The notes beneath the pieces were generated by a model that was not told the DNA's origin, searched no databases, and saw only the letters and a program-made list of their open reading frames with translations. Shown one piece after another: positions 44,977 through 51,979 of a DNA stretch of 64,000 bases (position 1 is the first letter of the stretch; every line of letters begins with the position of its first letter). A program made the position numbers and the translations under genes. Origin of the DNA: JALHMI01 sp964598535 (GTDB lineage Bacteria; Planctomycetota; Planctomycetia; Pirellulales; PALSA-1355); NCBI GenBank assembly GCA_964598535.1, contig CAZRCI010000001.1:124001-188000 (forward strand), read 5' to 3'.

Positions 44977-46974
44977 TTAGTGAGCAGCGGCGGTCTGCGC
45001 GGCCGGCTTAGCTGCGCTGCCATTGCCGCCCGTCGCGTCCTTGGCCGCTTGGCGCGCTTTCCACACTTCTTCGATCGCGCCCGCTCCAACCAGCCCATAG
45101 AGCCGGGGGCGGGGCTTGATCAGCGTCGTGTCGACATCTTCGTAGCTCAGGCTGACTTCGCCTTGCTTGTCGCAGGTGGCGATCGTCGTCTTGAGCCACT
45201 TGTTGGTGTTTGCCTCGAACCGGTCGACCCAGGCTTCGGCCTCGCGCCGCAGCTCGGCCGGATCGGTGGCCGTAAGGCCCGGCATGGCAAAATCTGGCTT
45301 GAAGTGCGCGCCGCGGCACTCGTCGCGGGCCAGGGCCCCCAACAGAATCGCCTTGGCCAGCGGGAACATGTCGCGCAGGGCCTTCGTGAACATCACGTTC
45401 TGGTTGTTCCAGTTGCCGCTGTCGGAGAGCGAACAGCGCTTGGCCCGCTCGGCGAGCTCGTTCACCTTGTCGATCGCCTCGCGCAGGGCGTTGTTGTAAC
45501 GCACCACAGTGGCGGCCTTGGTCATCACGTTGCCCAGTTCCTGGTGCAGCAGGTAGGGGTTCTCGCCACCGGTGGGCCGCCGCAGCAACTGGTCGTGCTC
45601 GGCCTGTTTCTCGGCGACGGCCGCGGTGAACAGCGAGTCCTCGGCCGGCTTCTGGCCCTTGATGGCGTTAACGATGCTCGGCGCCACGACCAATCCGCTG
45701 AAGATGCACGAGAGCAGCGAGTTCGCGCCCAGGCGATTGGCGCCGTGATACTGGTAGTCGCACTCGCCGATCGCATAAAGCTGCGGGATGTTGGTGCGCT
45801 GGTTGCGCGTGGAACCGATCGCCAATCCGCCGGAGGCGTTTTTTTCGTAATCGACCCAGAGCCCGCCCATCGAGTAGTGAACGGCGGGGAAGATCTTCAT
45901 GGGAACTTCGCGCGGGTCGACGCCTTGGAACTTCTCGTAGATGTGCAGGATGCCGCCCAGCTTGACGTCGAGCGTCGCGCGGGGGATGTGCGTCAGATCG
46001 AGATACACGCACAAGCGGTCTTTCTCGACGCTCAGCCCGTCCTGCGTGCAGACGCTGAAGATCTCGCGCGTGGCGATGTCGCGCGGCACCAGGTTGCCGT
46101 ACGTCGGGTAGCGTTCTTCCAGGAAGTAGTACCGCTCGTTCTCGGGAATCTCGCGCGGGGGGCGCGGATCCTGCGGCTTGCGCGGCACCCACACGCGGCC
46201 GCCTTCGCCGCGAGCGCTCTCGCTCATGAGCCGGAGCTTGTCGGCGCCGGGAATCGCGGTCGGATGCACCTGGATGAATTCGGGATTGCCGTACTTCGCG
46301 CCGGCCTGGAAAGCCCGGCTGGCGGCGCTGCCGGTGCAAGCCATCGACATCGTGGAGCGGCCGTAGATCAGCCCGCATCCGCCCGAGGCGATGATCACCG
46401 CCGCGGCCGGGAACGCGCGAATTTCCATCGTCACCAGATCCTGGCCGATCGCTCCGCGGCATACGCCGTGGGCGTCGAGCACGGGGCCCAGGAAGTCCCA
46501 GGCTTCGTAGATCTTGATGCGGCCCTCGACCGTCCAGCGGCGAACCTGATCGTCCAGGGCGTAGAGCAATTGCTGTCCCGTGGTGGCGCCCGAGAAGGCC
46601 GTGCGCTTGAAGAGCGTGCCGCCGAAGCGGCGTTGATCGCGGAAGCCTTCGGCCGTGCGGTTGAAGGGCACGCCAAGCCGATCCATCAGGTCGACGACTT
46701 TCGGGCCCCACTCGGCCATCTCCTTGACCGGCGGCTGATGTTGCAAGAAGTCGCCACCGTAGACGGTATCGTCGAAGTGCAGCCACTCGCTGTCGCCCTG
46801 TTGGCGGGTTACGGCGTTGACGCTGTTGATGCCGCCCTGGGCGCAGACGCTATGCGAACGCTTGACGGGAGTCAGGCTCATGAGGTCGACCTGAACGCCG
46901 ACTTCGGCCAATTTCATGGCGGCTGCAAGTCCGGCGAGGCCACCGCCGACGATCATCACACGCTGATTTGCCAT
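44977..46974 (-). CDS. sdhA: Succinate dehydrogenase flavoprotein subunit
   Basis: About 665 residues from ATG 46974 (first codon of MANQRVMIVGGGLAGLAAAMKLAEVG). FAD-binding GGGLAGL, then the flavin-linking His region HSVCAQGGINSVNAV, substrate-binding FIQVHPTAIPG and SESARGEGGRVW, and FPAVHYSMGGLWVDYE. C-terminal Ala/Lys-rich tail (about 635-665). Bacillus-type long form. Middle gene of sdhCAB; gaps are about 100 nt on each side. Confidence 0.96.
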   Translation of the reverse strand: MANQRVMIVGGGLAGLAAAMKLAEVGVQVDLMSLTPVKRSHSVCAQGGINSVNAVTRQQGDSEWLHFDDTVYGGDFLQHQPPVKEMAEWGPKVVDLMDRLGVPFNRTAEGFRDQRRFGGTLFKRTAFSGATTGQQLLYALDDQVRRWTVEGRIKIYEAWDFLGPVLDAHGVCRGAIGQDLVTMEIRAFPAAAVIIASGGCGLIYGRSTMSMACTGSAASRAFQAGAKYGNPEFIQVHPTAIPGADKLRLMSESARGEGGRVWVPRKPQDPRPPREIPENERYYFLEERYPTYGNLVPRDIATREIFSVCTQDGLSVEKDRLCVYLDLTHIPRATLDVKLGGILHIYEKFQGVDPREVPMKIFPAVHYSMGGLWVDYEKNASGGLAIGSTRNQRTNIPQLYAIGECDYQYHGANRLGANSLLSCIFSGLVVAPSIVNAIKGQKPAEDSLFTAAVAEKQAEHDQLLRRPTGGENPYLLHQELGNVMTKAATVVRYNNALREAIDKVNELAERAKRCSLSDSGNWNNQNVMFTKALRDMFPLAKAILLGALARDECRGAHFKPDFAMPGLTATDPAELRREAEAWVDRFEANTNKWLKTTIATCDKQGEVSLSYEDVDTTLIKPRPRLYGLVGAGAIEEVWKARQAAKDATGGNGSAAKPAAQTAAAH

Positions 46975-47072
46975 CGAAAAACGCTCGTTTTCAAAATTCG
47001 TGGTTGATGGATCGATATCGCCCGTGCGCCTCCCCCCTTTCACGCCTGGGAGGCTATTTTGTCCGCGGGCGG

Positions 47073-47879
47073 TTAATGTTCGGCGGGCGTCTCGCCCGGC
47101 GCCAGCTCGAGTGCTCGAATTTCGGTTCGCTGGGCTTCCATGGCGTTCTCGACCTGGGTCGCCCGCTCGACGTCCACGCGGCTAAAGCCGAATAGCGCGG
47201 TCATGCCCACCGCGGTCAGCAGCAGGCCCACGAACGCGCTCACCCAGCTTGCCCGCTTCTGGGCCTTGGCGCTGGTCCAGATGCCCCAGGTGATGCCCTG
47301 CGTCCAGAGACCATTTGCAAAGTGATAAATCGCGGAAAGCATGCCCACCAGGTACAGCAGCTTTACCCATAAGGGCTGCAAAGCCACCGCGGCGCTGCTC
47401 GCGGCGTGTGTCGGATCAAACTGCGCGCCGAATTTCGTTTCGCCGATCTCCTTGAACGGCGCCCCGAAGAAGTGGTGCAATTGGATCACATGGAACACGA
47501 TGAACACGAAGGCCACGATGCCCGTGGCCCGCTGGAGCGTATATCGAACGTTGCTCGCATAAGGATACGCGCCGGTGTTTGGCATGGCGCCCGAGATGAT
47601 CAGCCAGCCCACGGTCGCGTGAAACATGAGCGGCAGGAAAATGAACGCCCACTCGGCGATCCAGAGGGCCTTGCCCAGGGAGTGAATCCGGTCGACATTT
47701 TCCTGAAAGGCCGACACGCCGTTGATTACCGAGGCGTTGGTCGCCAGATGGACGACCATGTAGGCCCCCACCGGAATCAGCCCAGCCAGCGAAAACAGGC
47801 GGTAGATGATGAACTGGTGACGGACGAGAAACGACGGCTTGGGGACGCTAGTGGGAACCGGGGCGGTCGTTGTTTCCAC
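47073..47879 (-). CDS. sdhC: Succinate dehydrogenase cytochrome b subunit (b558 type)
   Basis: 268 residues with five membrane helices, the single-subunit (type B) anchor as in Bacillus subtilis. Helices include FIIYRLFSLAGLIPVGAYMVVHLATNASV, WAFIFLPLMFHATVGWLII, GIVAFVFIVFHVIQLHHFFG, LYLVGMLSAIYHFANGLW and FVGLLLTAVGMTAL; His residues in HLAT, FHAT, FHVIQLHH and YHFANG are candidate axial ligands for two haems. First gene of the operon behind a clear promoter. Confidence 0.93.
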   Translation of the reverse strand: METTTAPVPTSVPKPSFLVRHQFIIYRLFSLAGLIPVGAYMVVHLATNASVINGVSAFQENVDRIHSLGKALWIAEWAFIFLPLMFHATVGWLIISGAMPNTGAYPYASNVRYTLQRATGIVAFVFIVFHVIQLHHFFGAPFKEIGETKFGAQFDPTHAASSAAVALQPLWVKLLYLVGMLSAIYHFANGLWTQGITWGIWTSAKAQKRASWVSAFVGLLLTAVGMTALFGFSRVDVERATQVENAMEAQRTEIRALELAPGETPAEH

Positions 47880-47975
47880 GGGGGCCTTCCTGCGGGCTCG
47901 CGTCAGGCCGATACACCCTCATTTCGGGGAGGGGTCAGAGCGAGCGAAAGTGAATAGTAGTCAGCACTTCTCGCT

Positions 47976-48003
47976 AGTATAGGGGTGCCGGCACCGGTGA
48001 CAA
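47976..48003 (-). promoter_or_regulatory. Sigma70-like promoter of sdhCAB
   Basis: Minus strand -35 TTGTCA (48003-47998), 16-nt spacer, -10 TATACT (47981-47976). The leader to ATG 47879 is about 90 nt. The spacer contains a 12-bp perfect palindrome (47984-47995). Confidence 0.6.
47984..47995. promoter_or_regulatory. 12-bp palindrome in the sdh promoter spacer
   Basis: GGTGCCGGCACC, perfectly self-complementary, between -35 and -10 of the sdh promoter. The position suits a repressor or MerR-like regulator; identity unknown. Confidence 0.4.
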
Positions 48004-48159
48004 GCCGCGATTGTCGGGCAGGCGGAAAGTCGCAACTCACTGGCACTTATATTGTTCGCCCCACGGGCGAATTTCGTAGTTCGTGGCCCGGCCGGGGTAT
48101 GGTCGGAATCAACGACCCCGCCGACCGCTCGCTAAAATCAGTCCAAGCCCCTCACGGCT

Positions 48160-48255
48160 TATTTCAACCAGCGCCAACCTATAGAGCCAAAGACCCGCAC
48201 GGTCGGAAAATAACGACTTACGTCGTCATTTTGGGCATGCCAAACGCCTTCTGTT
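48160..48255. repeat. Dispersed structured repeat, copy 2 (degenerate)
   Basis: The core AAAATAACGACTTACGTCGTCATTTTG is almost identical to the reverse complement of the copy-1 core at 22045-22071. Flanking GTTGGCGCTGG and GAAATAAGCC (reverse strand) also match copy 1. The gene-end hairpin is partly lost, and this copy is not next to a stop codon. Confidence 0.6.
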
Positions 48256-48514
48256 TCCAGGCGGCCGGCTGCCTATTTGGCAGCAGGGGGTGATAAAACG
48301 AGAGCCCCCCAACCCCTCCAGATTCTCTAGGGCGCGATTTGAGCGTATGCTATAAGTATCTTGTCTTCATAGTGTTACGGCTTTAAGATCGCGCCGCCGA
48401 ACGCGTCGCACACACGACTGGTACTTAAGTTGCAGACTAGCTCCATCGGCCGATGTGCGAAATGCCATCGGGTGAACGAACTTTCGGCTCATCCTGCAAA
48501 TCGGATGAACGACC

Positions 48515-48928
48515 ATGCGGCTGGAAATTCCATCGCTGTTGATCACTGACGACGACGTCGATTTTCGCGAGACGTTGCGCGCCGTGTTCGAGCCACGCTT
48601 CCGCACGATTCTGGCCAGCGACGGCGAGGAAGCGCTCGACATTGTCCGCCAGCGAGAAGTGCATCTCCTTCTGCTCGATATGCACATGCCGCGCCTGACG
48701 GGCCTCGAAACGCTCCAGCGCGTCAAGCAATTCAAGTCGCGGCTGCCTTGTATTTTGCTTTCGGCCGGGCTCGACGAAACGCTCGAACGACAGGCCCGTC
48801 TGGCCGAGGCCTTCAGCGTGCTTGCCAAGCCGGTCACGCGCCGCCAGCTCACCAGCACCGTCGAAGCCGCCATGCGGCGGATCTATGGTTGGGAGAGCCC
48901 CGGGCGCGACGTCGATCAGTCCGAGTAG
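48515..48928 (+). CDS. Stand-alone response regulator receiver protein
   Basis: 137 residues, a single CheY-like domain: acidic pocket D12-D14 (ITDDDVDF), phosphoacceptor D55 (LLLLDMHMP), S83 (LLSAG) and K105 (LAKPVT). There is no output domain; the C-terminal 25 residues are a helix and a polar tail. It probably works by phosphorylation-dependent protein contact. No histidine kinase is adjacent. ATG 48515 is the first in-frame start that keeps the canonical N-terminus. Confidence 0.93.
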   Translation: MRLEIPSLLITDDDVDFRETLRAVFEPRFRTILASDGEEALDIVRQREVHLLLLDMHMPRLTGLETLQRVKQFKSRLPCILLSAGLDETLERQARLAEAFSVLAKPVTRRQLTSTVEAAMRRIYGWESPGRDVDQSE

Positions 48929-49034
48929 TCGCTCTTGGCGTACCACCGCACTCCGTCGCATGGAGCGTTTCTTGCCATCGGGGCGTGCCAAAGTTACGTG
49001 GCGACAGTTCGCGCTCGCTTGCAGGAAACTGGAA

Positions 49035-49583
49035 ATGCCCAACGGATTTAACCGTCGTGCAGCATCCTTGGCGATTCTCAGCCTAGCGCTGTGCGCCTGC
49101 GCGCCGGTGATCCGCGCCGATGAACTACCGGTCGAAGGGCGGGCCGTGCTCGAACGCTTCCTGGGCGCGTGGAATACGGAAGCCACCATCCGGCGGCTAC
49201 ACCCCACCGAGCTGCAAATCAGGACCCGCGGTCGCGGCAAATGCATCACCACGCTCGGCGGACGCTACTACGAGTTTCGCACCGAGACGATTCCGCCCGG
49301 CGAAAGTGAACTACAGGTGATGACTTACGATGCGAACCATCGGGTCTTTCGCCAATGGGTCTTCTCTTCTGACGGCTACCATCATGAGGCCGTAGGCGCC
49401 TGGGATCCGGCCACGACGACGCTTCGCTGGAAAGGAACTTCGGGCGACGGCACGTTTGTCATCGACGACCGCTTCGTGGCGCCCGATCGCTTGGAGTGGG
49501 TACTCACGCGGACGAACGGCGCGGGCGAGGTGACGCAGACGATCAATGGCGTGCTGCGGAAGGATACCAGTCCAGAACGCTGA
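49035..49583 (+). CDS. Secreted DUF1579-like protein
   Basis: About 182 residues. ATG 49035 opens a signal peptide (FNRRAASLAILSLALCACAPVIRA) with either SPase I cleavage after IRA or a weak lipobox (LCAC). The mature part (LERFLGAWNTEATI, TTLGGRYYEFRTETIPP, VMTYDANHRVFRQWVFSSDGYHHEAVGAWD, GTFVIDDRFVAPDRLEWVL) has the lipocalin-like beta pattern of DUF1579, whose members have no defined activity. Codons from 48822 to the chosen start overlap the receiver gene and look non-coding. Confidence 0.75.
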   Translation: MPNGFNRRAASLAILSLALCACAPVIRADELPVEGRAVLERFLGAWNTEATIRRLHPTELQIRTRGRGKCITTLGGRYYEFRTETIPPGESELQVMTYDANHRVFRQWVFSSDGYHHEAVGAWDPATTTLRWKGTSGDGTFVIDDRFVAPDRLEWVLTRTNGAGEVTQTINGVLRKDTSPER

Positions 49584-49628
49584 TCGGACGCTGGCTTTCG
49601 AGCGGCAAGTCGGGCTACGATAGTGGGC

Positions 49629-50618
49629 ATGAACGCTGTGGCTGAAATTCCCGTCATCGACATCGCTCCGCTGGTTACAGACGCCGCGCCGGCGCCCGTC
49701 GCCAGCCAACTCGGCGCCGCCTGCCGCGAACATGGATTCTTCTACATTACCGGGCACGGCGTTGACGACGCGCTTTGCCAGCGGCTCGAATCGCTCAGCC
49801 GCGAGTTCTTCGCCCGTAGCGTCGACGAGAAGCTGCGCATCAACATGGCGCTTGGCGGCCGGGCGTGGCGCGGCTATTTTCGCGTGGGCGACGAGCTCAC
49901 TAGCGGCAAGCCCGACTTGAAAGAAGGCGTCTACTTCGGCCAGGAGTTGGCCGACGATCATCCGGCCGTCGTGGCCCGCACACCGCTGCATGGCCGTAAT
50001 CTATGGCCCGAGGTGCCGCGGTTTCGCGAGACGGTGCTCGAATACATGGAGACGCTCACGCGCGTCGGGCATCAATTGATGGCGGGCCTGTCGTTGAGCT
50101 TGGGGTTGCCAGCATCGTATTTCGACGAGCACTACACGCGCGATCCGCTGGTCTTGTTTCGGATTTTCAACTACCCATATTCGCCCGATCGGACCGATAG
50201 CTGGGGAGTTGGAGAACACACGGACTACGGGGTGCTCACGATTTTGCGCCAGGACGATACCGGCGGACTGCAAGTCAAAAGTCGCGGCCAATGGATCGAC
50301 GCACCGCCGATTCCCGGCACATTCATCTGCAACATCGGCGATATGCTTGACCGCATGACCCGCGGCATCTACCGCTCGACGCCGCATCGCGTGGTCACGT
50401 CGGTGAAGCGCGACCGGCTTTCGTTCCCGCTGTTCTTTGATCCGAACTTCGAGGCCGAGGTCCAACCGATCGCCGAGCTTGCCGGCCAGGCCGTGCCGGA
50501 CGACGCCCAAGAACGGTGGGACAAAGCGAGCGTCCACGAGCTGAGCGGCGCCTATGGCGACTACCTGCTGGGCAAGGTGTCGAAGGTGTTTCCGCAGCTT
50601 CGGAGGGAAGTGTTGTAA
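49629..50618 (+). CDS. 2-oxoglutarate/Fe(II)-dependent oxygenase, isopenicillin-N-synthase-like
   Basis: About 329 residues (GTG 49623 is an alternative). N-terminal DIOX_N part IPVIDIAPLV..LGAACREHGFFYITGHG, then the jelly-roll core with Fe ligands H and D in GEHTDYGVLTIL and the distal H in STPHRVV, followed by the 2-oxoglutarate-binding RLSFPLFFDPNFE (Arg-x-Ser). All essential residues are present, so it should be an active hydroxylase/oxidase; the substrate is unknown. The stop codon is followed within 3 nt by copy 3 of the dispersed repeat. Confidence 0.93.
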   Translation: MNAVAEIPVIDIAPLVTDAAPAPVASQLGAACREHGFFYITGHGVDDALCQRLESLSREFFARSVDEKLRINMALGGRAWRGYFRVGDELTSGKPDLKEGVYFGQELADDHPAVVARTPLHGRNLWPEVPRFRETVLEYMETLTRVGHQLMAGLSLSLGLPASYFDEHYTRDPLVLFRIFNYPYSPDRTDSWGVGEHTDYGVLTILRQDDTGGLQVKSRGQWIDAPPIPGTFICNIGDMLDRMTRGIYRSTPHRVVTSVKRDRLSFPLFFDPNFEAEVQPIAELAGQAVPDDAQERWDKASVHELSGAYGDYLLGKVSKVFPQLRREVL

Positions 50619-50620
50619 GG

Positions 50621-50755
50621 CTAGCAGGCTGCGGAAAAAGGTCATCGTGGACCTTTTTCCGCCGCGCGAAGTGCGACGCGAAGCTCCGCACCGCTCGCAA
50701 AATAACGACCCCGCGTCGCTATTTTGGGATCACATCCCTGCGATCCCATCAGGCC
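50621..50755. repeat. Dispersed structured repeat, copy 3
   Basis: Best-preserved copy. Successive stems: GCGGAAAAAGGTC (50631-50643)/GACCTTTTTCCGC (50650-50662), perfect 13 bp; GTGCGACGC/GCTCCGCAC (imperfect); CAAAATAACGAC/GTCGCTATTTTG (about 50698-50726); and TGGGATC/GATCCCA (50725-50731, 50742-50748). It starts directly after the oxygenase stop, and the first hairpin with its internal T-run could serve as a transcription end. Confidence 0.75.
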
Positions 50756-50825
50756 GGTCGAGTTTTTGCTCCCCCCCCGGGGGTGAACGGGTAATTCAAG
50801 AGAACGACATCGCCGCGCGAAACCG

Positions 50826-51032
50826 TCATTGGGAATTTCGGTGAGCGTCGTAGTCGTTGTAATCATCCATGACGGGATCATCCCAGCCGGCCGCCGCGGC
50901 GACTCGATCCTGCATCGGATACGTATCGCGAATATCAAACGCATCCTCGCCCAATAGCGCGCGAATCTTTTGATACGCGCCGTCCGGCAATAGCACCCAT
51001 TTTTCTTGGGTCTCAGAATCAACGACGTACAC
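50826..51032 (-). CDS. Small antitoxin-like or conserved hypothetical protein, start uncertain
   Basis: 68 residues if GTG 51032 is used. The same frame stays open upstream to a TGA near 51152 and encodes a plausible continuation (LSTEQRQAISERQPGEPV) but has no ATG, GTG or TTG there. The full pattern (TEQRQAI..GEPVYVVD..KWVLLPDGAYQKIRALL..YPMQDRVAAAAGWDDPVMDDY) resembles small planctomycete proteins placed beside toxin-like genes; that is recollection, not a search result. No toxin partner lies downstream. It follows the zinc-ribbon gene on the same strand after 100 nt. Confidence 0.55.
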   Translation of the reverse strand: MYVVDSETQEKWVLLPDGAYQKIRALLGEDAFDIRDTYPMQDRVAAAAGWDDPVMDDYNDYDAHRNSQ

Positions 51033-51132
51033 CGGCTCGCCGGGCTGCCGCTCGCTGATGGCCTGCCGTTGTTCGGTGCTTAGTTTAGGCGTTTTTGGTA
51101 CGAACCGACGGGCGAGGCCAGCAAATGAGCTT

Positions 51133-51801
51133 TTACGCCGCCGAGCGGTTCAGCACCGGGTCCTGCCGCAGATCGTTGAGCAGCTTTTCGAGCGCTCGCC
51201 GGCTCTTGCCCCAGTCCATCCATTGGCCGGCGATGTTCGTGGCCGCGGTCACCCGCGTGCGCGCGGCCGTACGCATGATTTCGAGGGTGAGCGTGCCCGC
51301 CAAGGAGAAAATGTCGCTGGGCAACTCCGCTTCGATCGTGCAGCCGTCGGCATGTTGAATCACATGCTGGATCGGTTGTCCGCCGCGGGCCAACGAGCAC
51401 ATCGCCCGCACGATCACTCGCGCTACCGGCGCGTCGATCTCGGTGGCCACGTGCTTGCCGGTTTTTACGCCCAGGCTGGCCCATAACGGTTGGGCGATCG
51501 CGGCCACGTTCTCCATCGACACGGGCTGCGGAATCAGCTTGTCGGCCAGGGCCAGAAACTGCTCGCCGCTCATGCGTTTCTTCGCTTGCCGGGCGTGCCC
51601 ATCGACGAGCATGCGGACCGTGCGGTCGGCGAGCAGCGTTTCGTAGCGCACCTCACGCTCCCAGTCGACGGCTACTTCTGCCACGACGACGTTCGGGTTC
51701 GCCTGATGCGCGGCAGCCGTTTCGGCAAACGCGGCCAACGACGTGCCGCAATGGGAGCAGAACTTGCCGCGGGCCGGTTTTCCGCATTCCGAGCAGAACA
51801 T
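51133..51801 (-). CDS. Zinc-ribbon protein of unknown function
   Basis: 222 residues. N-terminal zinc ribbon C3-x2-C6 ... C15-x2-C18 (MFCSECGKPARGKFCSHCG), then a mostly helical domain I do not recognise (VDWEREVRYETLLADRTVRMLVDGHA, MENVAAIAQPLWASLGVKTGKHV, LPSDIFSLAGTLTLEIMRTAARTRV, MDWGKSRRALEKLLNDL). No membrane segment or signal. It may be a zinc-stabilised adaptor. It lies upstream of the small 50826-51032 gene on the same strand. Confidence 0.78.
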   Translation of the reverse strand: MFCSECGKPARGKFCSHCGTSLAAFAETAAAHQANPNVVVAEVAVDWEREVRYETLLADRTVRMLVDGHARQAKKRMSGEQFLALADKLIPQPVSMENVAAIAQPLWASLGVKTGKHVATEIDAPVARVIVRAMCSLARGGQPIQHVIQHADGCTIEAELPSDIFSLAGTLTLEIMRTAARTRVTAATNIAGQWMDWGKSRRALEKLLNDLRQDPVLNRSAA

Positions 51802-51979
51802 AGGTAGTTACTCGCAAGAAAAGGATCCACACGTCCCCCTGCGCGTCTACCCGCCTGCTCCGCGCTTCTCTTCTTACATCGTGAGCCCAGCGTGCAATTG
51901 TTTAGGGGGATCTCGGCGTCTGCCCAGGCGCGGCGCGAACGCCCCCGCGGCGAGGCAATTTGGTGAAAAGATGCTGCTG

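Larger units (their letters stand above)
47880..48514. other. Intergenic region between sdhC and the receiver gene
   Basis: 635 bases. It holds the sdh promoter (47976-48003), a hairpin TTCGCCC-CAC-GGGCGAA, and the second copy of the dispersed repeat (about 48160-48255). No gene recognised. Confidence 0.55.

Noticed and set aside
44980..47007. Plus-strand open frame of about 675 codons across sdhA
   Set aside because: It is fully antisense to a complete SdhA with all FAD and substrate motifs, and its own translation shows no family pattern.
50774..50786. Homopolymer run (C8 followed by G5) after repeat copy 3
   Set aside because: It could suggest phase variation, but it lies between genes, outside any reading frame and without a promoter, and may be a sequencing artefact.
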